This document shows positions 1 to 6,970 of a stretch of 7,274 nt of DNA, piece after piece. The position numbers and the translations under genes are program-made. The notes under the pieces were generated by a model, which did no database searches, was not told where the DNA came from, and saw only the letters and a list, made by a program, of their open reading frames with translations. The stretch is from assembly GCA_903829565.1 (NCBI GenBank), contig CAIKQM010000387.1, forward strand, positions 1-7,274, in the 5' to 3' direction. How positions within the stretch are numbered: position 1 is the first letter of the stretch; each line of letters opens with the position of its first letter. Source of the stretch: an uncultured Planctomycetota bacterium. Lineage in GTDB: Bacteria; Planctomycetota; UBA1135; GCA-002686595.

Positions 1-77
1 ACCTGAGAACTTTGCAGGTGCGCAGAGACTAGAGAAATTACCGAGTTATGAAAGGTAACGGGCGAGTACGCCTTCAT
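1..77 (-). CDS. Possible start of a further gene running off the left edge (25 codons, product unknown)
   Basis: An ATG at 77-75 on the minus strand opens a frame with no stop through the left edge. The 25 visible residues begin MKAYSPVTFHNSV and match nothing I recognise. The start lies 22 bases after the helicase stop, on the same strand, which suits a next operon gene. A purine stretch AAAAGAG lies just upstream but is only about two bases from the ATG, too close for a normal ribosome binding site. GC is about 48% by hand count (37 of 77), clearly below the neighbouring gene. This could equally be non-coding sequence with a chance open frame, because 25 codons without a stop is weak evidence. 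Confidence 0.2.
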   Translation of the reverse strand, partial: MKAYSPVTFHNSVISLVSAHLQSSQ

Positions 78-99
78 AGCTCTTTTGGTGGCAGAGGCG

Positions 100-3000
100 C
101 TACCCCCTCCGACTGCGCTCCACCGCCTCCGCCAAGCACTGCCGGATGCGGCTGCCCAGCTGCTGGAACGGCAGCTCGTCAAACGCTTCGCGGATGAGCT
201 CCTCATCCGTGCGCAGCACCCCGTCCGACTGAATCCAGCGCATCAGAGCGACCAGCTCCTGCGGCGGGTAGTCCGTAATCGACTCGCGCGCGCGCAGGCG
301 TGGCTTGGGGGCCGAGCGGATCGGGGCTGCCGCTAAGGCCGCGGCTGGGGGTGGGGTGGCGGTCGCGCTCGGGGGCGATTGCGATTCGGCGGGGGACGGG
401 GTGCCGGCGACGGCGCGGCGGTAGGCGTTGAGGACGCGTTCCACTTCGGCTTCGCGGTCGCGGCACCAGTCGGCGGCCCAGATGCGGTGGTAGACCCAGC
501 CGAGGCGTTCGAGGTGGTGTTGGCGCAGGCGGTCGCGGTCGCGGGCGGTGGAGCTCGCGTGGTATGACGCGCCGTCGCATTCGATGGCGAGGATCGGTTG
601 GCCGCTGCGTTCGGGGTGCAGGGCGACGAGCTCGATGCGGAAGCGTGAGGCGCCGTACTGCGTGCGCAGGGTGAGGCCTTTGGCCTCGAGCGCGCTGCGG
701 ATGTCGGCTTCGAGGTCGCTTAGCGGTTGGTCGTCGGGCCGATCCGCATTGCCCAGGCGCTCGCCGCCGGATTGCGCGTACTGCAAGTAGCCCTTGAGCA
801 TCGCGAGGCCGCGCGCGCCTGACCGGCTGAGGTCCAACTCCTCCGCGCGGAACGACGAGACGACGCACATGCGCCGCTTGGCGCGCGTGATGGCCACATT
901 CAAACGGCGATAGCCCGACTCTTGCAGCAGCGGCCCGAAGCGCAGCGGCACATTGCCGGACGCGTCCTTGCCGTAGCCGATCGACAAGAGGATCGCATCG
1001 CGCTCGTCGCCTTGGACCGTCTCGAGGTTCTTGACGAAGAAGCGCTCGTCGCGCGTCAGGTCAAAGAAGGCGCGCAGCTGCGGCTCGGTGGCCGCGAGTT
1101 CGTTGACACGCTTGTCAAGTGCACTTTGCACGCGGTTGGCGTGCTTGATGCCCATCGTGATGACACCCAGCGACTCGTTGGGACGTGTGCGCGCGTGCTC
1201 GAGCACCAGCTCGACAACGCGCTCCACTTCGCGCGCGGAGCTGTCCTCTTGACCTTCGAGTGCGGCGTCGTTGGGCACCAGCACATGCGTGATCGCCATG
1301 TGTGCGCGCGCGCCCGGGAAGGTCACCAACCGCTTGGAGTAGACCTCGTTGTTGCTGAACGCGATCAAGCGCTCGTCTTCGCTGCGGTAGTGCCACGACA
1401 GCATGCGATTCGGAAGGAAGCTCTCCAACGCGGCCAACAAGCTCTCAAAGCCCGCGATGGACTCTTCGGCTTGCAGTTGCGTGGCATCACCCACCTCGTT
1501 CGAGCCCATGTCGTCGGCATCGACAGCGGTGGCAAAGAACGGCGTCGGCGGCATCTGGTGTTGGTCGCCCGCGGCCACGACTTGGCGCGCGCGGTACAAG
1601 GCCGGCACGGCATCCTCGGGCGGGATCTGGCTGCCTTCGTCGAACACCACGAGGTCAAAGTGATTGTTGGATGCAGCCAAGAGTTGGCTGACAGACAACG
1701 GGCTGGCCACCCAACACGGAGCAAGGCGCGTCAACACATGCGGCGCTTCTTCCAACAGCACGCGCAGCGGCTTGTGGCGCGCCTTCTTGGAGGCCTCGCG
1801 GCGCACCAGTTGGTCTTCGCTCGGGTGAGCGTTCATCGCCGCGATGACGGCTTGCGCGTGTAGGCGTCGCACGCGGTGAGCGGCGAGCTGCATGCGTTGC
1901 GCGTCCAGCTCGCGGAAGCGGCGCACGATGTCCTGGTGGGCGCTGCCGCGGAACGATGCGAGCTTGGGTTCGGCCGAGTAGACCGCTTCCAGAGCGGTCG
2001 CCAACACAAAGTGCTCGGCCCGCGCGGCGTACAGGCTGGGATCAATGCCTTGCTGGCGCAGCTCGTCCACCAGCGGACCAAAGCCCGCCTCGCGCAGGCC
2101 TGCTTGGTGCTGGCGCACTTCGGGGATCTGGAATGCGGTCTCCACATCGACGGTAAGGGCACGCAGCTGCGCTTCCAGCGCATCGAGATCCGCCAGTGCT
2201 GTCGCCAAGTCCGGCACAAGCTGGCGCAGTTCGTCGCACACCGTGTTCAGGCGTTCGGCGGCCGCGTGCAAGCCTTCGGTCGCGGCCGAGGGCGCGGGCG
2301 GTGCGCTAGTGGTCGAGAAGGCGCGCCAGCGCGTGGCATGGGCCGCAGCCTGCTCCGCCAAGTCAAGTAAACCGGACACGGGTCGCGGCGCACCTTGCAG
2401 CACGGCGCGCATGCGCGCGCGGGCTTGGCGATAGGCACCATCGAAGAGGAAGGCGAGCGTGCGGGCCGCCCAGCCCTTGCGCGCAGGAGCCAAGGCACGC
2501 GCCAGCGCGGCAGGATCCGCGGCGTACACCTCGGGCTTGAGGCTTTGGTGCAGCCGAGCGGCTTCGCGCAACACCTGTGCTAGCTCGATGGCTGCTGCCA
2601 AGCTGCGCGGTGCGGCAATGCCTGCATCGGCGGCTGCTTGGGCTAAGACTGTGCGCAACTGCGGCAACGCTTCGCGTCCGGCGCTGCGTGACAACTCCAG
2701 AGCGCGCGTGGCGGCCGCGCTGTCGAACAGGCGCGCCTGATTCCAAGCCGAAGGCGAGGTGCCCAAGTGCAGCGCCGGCCGCGAAGCCATGTCGCGCATC
2801 GTCTCGCGCACGCTGCGCAAGGACTCAGGTGTGAGCTTGCGCCATGAGCTTGCGTCCATGCGCAGTTGCGTCTGCGCAGCGGGGGCGACGCGCACCAAAG
2901 CACCCAAGGTTTGCAGCGGGGAAAGCCCCAGCGGCGCCAGCGGCGTATTGATGCGTCGTGCGTGCTCGTTCAACTCGCGACGGCGTTCCTCGAACTCGCG

Positions 3001-4161
3001 GTGCAGCACCTCTACCCCTTGCGGTGCAAGGGAAGCGTCCATCTCCTCCAGCGCAAGCTTGAGGCTCGCCATGACTTGCTTGCGCGACACGCTCGCCCCA
3101 TGCAAGTCGAGGATCAGGTGCCCAAGACCCACATCCTTGTGCGACAAGCGTTTGATGACAGCATCCAACGCCGCACGCTTCTCGGCCACGAACAACACGC
3201 GTTGCCCGCGCGCCACAGCTTGCGCGATCAAGTTGGCAATCGTCTGGCTCTTGCCTGTGCCCGGCGGACCTTGCACCACCAAGTTGAGCCCATGTTCCGC
3301 GGCTTCGATGGCCGCTTGCTGCGTCGAGTCCGAAAGCAGCACAAAGTAGTCTTCATCCGGCTTGCGCTGGTCATAGCGCGGCGCAAACGACGCATCGACT
3401 TTGCCCAGCCGGTCGCGCGTGGCTACATCGCCCGCCACAGCCGCCACGAGATCACTCGCTGCGAGCTGCGGGCCATTCCTGCGCAGGTCTTCGACCATCG
3501 ACATGCGCGCGAAGTGAAAGTTCGCCACCAAAGCGCGCGGCACCACGCGGAACTCGGCAATCTTCGCGGAGACCATCTGCTGCAGGCCGGCATACAGCTG
3601 TGCCGGATGCACCGTCCAGGCACCTTCGTCATCTTCGGTGCTGCACGCATCGACCAGCGCGGCACCGTCTATCTCGATCTCGTAGTCCTCGCGCAACACA
3701 TGCTCGAGCACCGGGTTCAAGCGCGGCTCGCCGGCGACTTGGAGCAGCATGTCGAGCCCACCTTGACCGCGGGCTTCGATGCGCAACGGCACGAGCAACA
3801 CCGGTGCGTTGTAGGGTCGGCCGCCATCGAGCGCCGGCCAAGTCGCCATACCTAGCGCCAACTGCAGCGTGTCGACGCCTTTCTCCTCGCGGTTGGAGAT
3901 GGCTTTCTCGCGCACCGTCTTGATCGAACGCGCGATCGCTTCGGGCTTCACCTGCGGCAAGGCTTTGACCAAGTCATTCGAGTTGACATGGCCGCCTTCG
4001 ACGAGCGCAGCGACTGCCTTCGACTCGACCGGCAGCTCCAGCATGCCGACCTTCAAGTCGCGGAAGAACAACAGCGTGTTCGCACGCGACGGATCGATCA
4101 GGCGCTTGACCCACGCATCGCGCGCGGCTTCGACGAGCTTGTGGCGAGCTTTGGTACTCAC
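100..4161 (-). CDS. DUF4011-type superfamily 1 helicase with Vsr-like/MTES_1575 PD-(D/E)XK nuclease and DUF3320-like C-terminus
   Basis: This complete 1353-residue protein is a predicted ATP-driven DNA or RNA helicase fused to a nuclease, without signal peptide or membrane segment, hence cytoplasmic. Residues ~9-230 look like a DUF4011 domain (RLIDPSRANTLLFFRDLK at 20-37). Helicase motifs follow: Walker A GPPGTGKS (298-305), motif Ia VAEKRAALDAV (325-335), DEGSQ (841-845), GDQHQMPPT (865-873), WHYRS (923-927), QGDERD (1050-1055) and RRLNVAITRAKRR (1085-1097). Between motifs Ia and II lies a long, mostly helical Ala/Arg/Leu-rich region (~380-800). A PD-(D/E)XK domain of the MTES_1575/Vsr-like kind spans ~1147-1240, with IECDGASYH (1193-1201) and ARDRDRLRQ (1206-1214). 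A Pro/Ala-rich linker (~1251-1292) leads to a DUF3320-like tail (~1293-1350). Glu1177 sits where relatives, as I recall them, have a conserved Asp. Proteins of this architecture occur in anti-phage gene sets (I recall the name Hhe), but that role is inferred here. The GTG start overlaps the preceding molybdoenzyme stop, an unusual partner. The 3' fifth has a different leucine codon choice from the 5' end. The stop is TAG at 102-100. Confidence 0.9.
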   Translation of the reverse strand: MSTKARHKLVEAARDAWVKRLIDPSRANTLLFFRDLKVGMLELPVESKAVAALVEGGHVNSNDLVKALPQVKPEAIARSIKTVREKAISNREEKGVDTLQLALGMATWPALDGGRPYNAPVLLVPLRIEARGQGGLDMLLQVAGEPRLNPVLEHVLREDYEIEIDGAALVDACSTEDDEGAWTVHPAQLYAGLQQMVSAKIAEFRVVPRALVANFHFARMSMVEDLRRNGPQLAASDLVAAVAGDVATRDRLGKVDASFAPRYDQRKPDEDYFVLLSDSTQQAAIEAAEHGLNLVVQGPPGTGKSQTIANLIAQAVARGQRVLFVAEKRAALDAVIKRLSHKDVGLGHLILDLHGASVSRKQVMASLKLALEEMDASLAPQGVEVLHREFEERRRELNEHARRINTPLAPLGLSPLQTLGALVRVAPAAQTQLRMDASSWRKLTPESLRSVRETMRDMASRPALHLGTSPSAWNQARLFDSAAATRALELSRSAGREALPQLRTVLAQAAADAGIAAPRSLAAAIELAQVLREAARLHQSLKPEVYAADPAALARALAPARKGWAARTLAFLFDGAYRQARARMRAVLQGAPRPVSGLLDLAEQAAAHATRWRAFSTTSAPPAPSAATEGLHAAAERLNTVCDELRQLVPDLATALADLDALEAQLRALTVDVETAFQIPEVRQHQAGLREAGFGPLVDELRQQGIDPSLYAARAEHFVLATALEAVYSAEPKLASFRGSAHQDIVRRFRELDAQRMQLAAHRVRRLHAQAVIAAMNAHPSEDQLVRREASKKARHKPLRVLLEEAPHVLTRLAPCWVASPLSVSQLLAASNNHFDLVVFDEGSQIPPEDAVPALYRARQVVAAGDQHQMPPTPFFATAVDADDMGSNEVGDATQLQAEESIAGFESLLAALESFLPNRMLSWHYRSEDERLIAFSNNEVYSKRLVTFPGARAHMAITHVLVPNDAALEGQEDSSAREVERVVELVLEHARTRPNESLGVITMGIKHANRVQSALDKRVNELAATEPQLRAFFDLTRDERFFVKNLETVQGDERDAILLSIGYGKDASGNVPLRFGPLLQESGYRRLNVAITRAKRRMCVVSSFRAEELDLSRSGARGLAMLKGYLQYAQSGGERLGNADRPDDQPLSDLEADIRSALEAKGLTLRTQYGASRFRIELVALHPERSGQPILAIECDGASYHASSTARDRDRLRQHHLERLGWVYHRIWAADWCRDREAEVERVLNAYRRAVAGTPSPAESQSPPSATATPPPAAALAAAPIRSAPKPRLRARESITDYPPQELVALMRWIQSDGVLRTDEELIREAFDELPFQQLGSRIRQCLAEAVERSRRG
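4158..4161 (-). promoter_or_regulatory. Four-base GTGA stop/start overlap (translational coupling site)
   Basis: Read on the minus strand, the GTG start of the helicase gene (4161-4159) overlaps the TGA stop of the molybdoenzyme gene (4160-4158). The helicase frame has a TAA stop at 4191-4189 with no other start codon between, and the next in-frame Met is only at residue 40, inside the conserved N-terminal domain, so this GTG is well determined. A GAGG sequence lies 13 bases upstream, rather far for a strong Shine-Dalgarno. This fits translation by ribosomes terminating on the upstream gene. Confidence 0.75.
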
Positions 4162-6944
4162 GGCAACTGGTACGCCTCGACAGCCGGCTTAACGGCGCGC
4201 GCGAAGTGCAGCGGACGGCGCAGGTTCCTTTGCTTGCGTTCCTTGCGCGTCAGGGCGAGCCACTCGCGGAACACCTGCATCGACTTGATCGTGTCGATCT
4301 CCACATCACCGTAGCGATCGGTGGGTGTGGCCTTGGTGATCGTCACGCGCTGGTGCCAGCAGTGCATGCCGCTGACCGGATCCGGCTGCACCGGGAAGGT
4401 CAGGTTCTGGTGCACGCCACCATCCGTCCACCACACGCGCTTGGAGTCCTTGTCGCTCGATTCGAAGGGGCGAATGTCCTCGACGCGTTGGAAGCGATAG
4501 ACACCGGGCGACACTTCGGTGCGCGTGACCTTGGCGCTGGCCCACTTGTCGGTGCCTACATCATCGAACAAGCGCCAACGACCTAGGTGATGGCTGCAAG
4601 CCACGATGCCCGGGCGAATGCCTTCGGTCACCCACACCTTGTTGACGAAGTGCCCGATGCGCGTGCTGACGCGCACCAAGTCGGTCGTCTCGACACCCAA
4701 GCGCGTCGCGTCCTCCGGATGCATCCACACCGGGTTCGTGTTCGACAACTCGTAGAGCCACTTGCTGTTGCCAGAACGCGTGTGGATCAGCGTGGGCAAG
4801 CGGAAGGTCGGGATGAGCGCGTACTCGCCCTTGGAGCGATCGAGGTACTTGCGGTGCACATGGCTCTCGATGTACTCCGGCAGCGAGTACTCAGGCCAGC
4901 CCCAGTCCTCCATGGTTGGCGACCAGATCTCGAGCTTCTTGGACGGCGTGGCAAAGCCAGTGCGCGCTTGGCCCTGCACTTGCACACCAGCCGGCTTGCC
5001 ATCTACGAGCACACTTTGCGTGCGTTCGTCGACCGCTGCTTTCTGCTGGTCCGCAGCCGGCATGGTCTTCATGTGGCCTTCGTACACATCGCTCGAAACG
5101 AGGTAGGCGCCATGCTTGCGCATGTACTCAAGCGGCGTCATGCCGTGCTTCTTGGCCTCTTCCGGCAAGCCCGGCACAGAGTTCTCGAAGATCCACTGGT
5201 AGTACTCGTCTACCGTGATGCACTCACCCGGCCGATAGGGAGACTCGTACCACTTGCGAATGCCCAAGCTGCCATCGGGGTCGATGCGCCACGACAGCTG
5301 GATCCAGAACTCGTCTTCTTCCCACACCTCGCCGGGATTGGACTCGTAAGTAAACTTGACATCCGCACCCAGGCGTTGCGCCATCACGCGCTGCACCGGC
5401 TGGCGGAAGCTGATCCACTTGGCCGCGTGCGTTTCCTGGCTCATCAAGTCATGGCGCTCGGGGCCGTGGCCCATCGGCAGCACATAGTCCGCGTACTGCG
5501 CGGTCTCGTTCCATGTCGGCGTCAAAGCCGCATGCAACTCGACCTTCGTCTCGTCGCGCAACACCTGTTCCCACACCATGCCGTCCGGGTTCGTCCAGAC
5601 CGGGTTGTAGACGCGTGTGAAGTAAGCCGAGATCTTGCCGCGGCCCTCCAACATCAAGTGCGGCAACAAGAACGACAGCTCGTGGTGCGCCAGCGGCCAT
5701 TCTTGCGGATACAGCAGCTCGTTCCAAACGCGCTGCGGCGGCGGCTTCAAGAACGGCGGGGGAACGAACTTGGTCTGCGTGTTGAGGTTCGTGCCGCCCT
5801 TGGCACCCACCGCACCTACGAGCACGCACAAGAACTGCAAGCAGCGCGCGACTTGCCAGCCGCCTAGATTGCCTGACGCGGCATTGCGCCACACATGCGA
5901 GGCGAGTGCATTGCCTGCCTTACCGATCTCACGCGCAATCTCGAGGATTTGCGCCGCAGGAATGCCTGTTTCGGCTTCGGCCGCCTCGGGTGTGATGTGC
6001 GCGTAGTGCGCCTTGAGCGCGTCGACAAAGCTCTCAAAGGTACGCGGCTTGTCGGCGTGCTTGGCGTCCAAGAACTCACGCCAGTTGGTCCAACCTTCGA
6101 CGAAGGCGCGGTCGTACAAGCCCTCGTCGAGGATCACGCGTGCAAAGGCCAAGAGCAGCATCGCCTCGGTGCCGGGCCACGGCGCCAACCACCAATCCGC
6201 CATCGAGGCGGTGTTCGACAAGCGCACATCGATCACGCAGATCTTTGAGCCCTTCATCTTGCCGTCGATGATGCGCTGCGCGTGCGGGTTGAAGTAGTGC
6301 CCCGTCTCCAGGTGCGACGACAACAACAGCATGAACTTGCTGTGCTCGTGATCCGGTGCGGGACGGTCCGCTCCGCTCCACAGCGCATAGCCCAAGCGCG
6401 CCGCGCCGCTGCAGACATTGGTGTGGCTGTTGTGCCCGTCGACACCCCAGCTTTGCAGCACGCGATCCATGTAGCCGTCATGTCCCGGCCGGCCCACGTG
6501 GTACATCACTTCGGTGCGGCGGCCTTCAACCAACGCCTTGCGAATCTGCGTGGCGAACACATCCAGCACTTCATTCCACGTCGTGCGCTCGAACTTGCCG
6601 GAGCCGCGCGGGCCCACACGCTTCATCGGGTACAGGATGCGCTGCGGGTCCTGCACTTGGTTCAGCGTCGCCGGGCCTTTCGCACAGTTTTTTCCGCGCG
6701 AAGCAGGGTGGTACGGGTTGCCTTCGAGCTTGCGGATCTCGCGCGTGTCGCGGTCTACATAGGCCACCAAACCGCAGGCTGCCTCACAGTTGAAGCACGT
6801 GGTCGGCACCAGCATGTAGCGCTTCTCGACCTTCTTGGGCCACGACTTGCCGTCGTACTCCTTCCAATCGTCCCACTGGTCGCGGGGCGGAAAGGACTCC
6901 AACGGAGTGACCATCATCGGTTCAGCGTCGTGCGAGCGGCTCAT
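4158..6944 (-). CDS. Molybdopterin oxidoreductase catalytic subunit (CISM family, SoeA/PsrA/PhsA-like), cytoplasmic type, substrate unknown
   Basis: This complete 928-residue protein is a catalytic subunit of the DMSO reductase superfamily, expected to bind a bis-pyranopterin guanine dinucleotide molybdenum (or tungsten) cofactor. An N-terminal Fe-S motif has Cys50, Cys53, Cys57 and Cys87 (C-x2-C-x3-C-x29-C), as in [4Fe-4S]-containing members. HNSHTNVCSG (171-180) aligns by eye with the Mo-ligand loop of PsrA/PhsA/ArrA-type enzymes, making Cys178 the probable metal ligand. Further family blocks are GNLGGWQ (358-364), TWNETAQYADYVLP (477-490), and a C-terminal molybdopterin dinucleotide binding domain at about 715-870. 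There is no twin-arginine motif or hydrophobic signal; residues 1-49 form a polar Trp/Asp-rich extension. The enzyme should therefore stay on the cytoplasmic side, like SoeA, whereas PsrA, PhsA and TtrA are exported. It follows an NrfD-type anchor gene, so together they probably form a quinone-linked complex. Sulfite oxidation is one plausible reaction, but polysulfide, thiosulfate, formate or an unknown substrate cannot be excluded. The start is supported by AAAGGA eight bases upstream. Confidence 0.9.
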   Translation of the reverse strand: MSRSHDAEPMMVTPLESFPPRDQWDDWKEYDGKSWPKKVEKRYMLVPTTCFNCEAACGLVAYVDRDTREIRKLEGNPYHPASRGKNCAKGPATLNQVQDPQRILYPMKRVGPRGSGKFERTTWNEVLDVFATQIRKALVEGRRTEVMYHVGRPGHDGYMDRVLQSWGVDGHNSHTNVCSGAARLGYALWSGADRPAPDHEHSKFMLLLSSHLETGHYFNPHAQRIIDGKMKGSKICVIDVRLSNTASMADWWLAPWPGTEAMLLLAFARVILDEGLYDRAFVEGWTNWREFLDAKHADKPRTFESFVDALKAHYAHITPEAAEAETGIPAAQILEIAREIGKAGNALASHVWRNAASGNLGGWQVARCLQFLCVLVGAVGAKGGTNLNTQTKFVPPPFLKPPPQRVWNELLYPQEWPLAHHELSFLLPHLMLEGRGKISAYFTRVYNPVWTNPDGMVWEQVLRDETKVELHAALTPTWNETAQYADYVLPMGHGPERHDLMSQETHAAKWISFRQPVQRVMAQRLGADVKFTYESNPGEVWEEDEFWIQLSWRIDPDGSLGIRKWYESPYRPGECITVDEYYQWIFENSVPGLPEEAKKHGMTPLEYMRKHGAYLVSSDVYEGHMKTMPAADQQKAAVDERTQSVLVDGKPAGVQVQGQARTGFATPSKKLEIWSPTMEDWGWPEYSLPEYIESHVHRKYLDRSKGEYALIPTFRLPTLIHTRSGNSKWLYELSNTNPVWMHPEDATRLGVETTDLVRVSTRIGHFVNKVWVTEGIRPGIVACSHHLGRWRLFDDVGTDKWASAKVTRTEVSPGVYRFQRVEDIRPFESSDKDSKRVWWTDGGVHQNLTFPVQPDPVSGMHCWHQRVTITKATPTDRYGDVEIDTIKSMQVFREWLALTRKERKQRNLRRPLHFARAVKPAVEAYQLP

Positions 6945-6952
6945 GTCAAATT

Positions 6953-6958
6953 TCCTTT
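6953..6958 (-). promoter_or_regulatory. Ribosome binding site of the molybdoenzyme gene
   Basis: On the minus strand the sequence reads AAAGGA, followed by eight bases and then the ATG at 6944-6942. This is a good Shine-Dalgarno at normal spacing. It selects the first ATG over the two internal methionines at residues 10 and 11. The whole gap between the two genes is only 26 bases, leaving little room for a separate promoter or terminator, so co-transcription with the NrfD-type gene is likely. Confidence 0.7.
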
Positions 6959-6970
6959 ACAGGCGGTCTT

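Noticed and set aside
1..19. Inverted repeat ACCTG-9-CAGGT as a possible terminator
   Set aside because: The stem is only five base pairs with a nine-base loop and no T-run follows on the minus strand, so a terminator call is not supported.
61..72. Small hairpin GGCG-AGTA-CGCC downstream of the helicase gene
   Set aside because: A four-pair stem without a T-run can easily arise by chance.
203..868. Minus-strand 221-codon frame rich in Arg and Pro overlapping the nuclease domain
   Set aside because: It is an alternative frame of the same strand within the helicase gene; its Arg/Pro-rich product has no family resemblance.
922..1863. Plus-strand open frame of 313 codons opposite helicase motifs II to VI
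   Set aside because: Same reason: a shadow of the conserved coding strand with shadow-like composition.
2866..3855. Plus-strand open frame of 329 codons opposite the helicase N-terminal half
   Set aside because: It is the complement of conserved helicase sequence including Walker A, with no domain or convincing ribosome binding site of its own.
4587..5867. Long plus-strand open frame of 426 codons opposite the molybdoenzyme gene
   Set aside because: It lies wholly antisense to a gene with clear family motifs, has Arg/His/Leu/Ala-rich low-quality composition and no recognisable domain; it is a by-product of high GC and codon bias.
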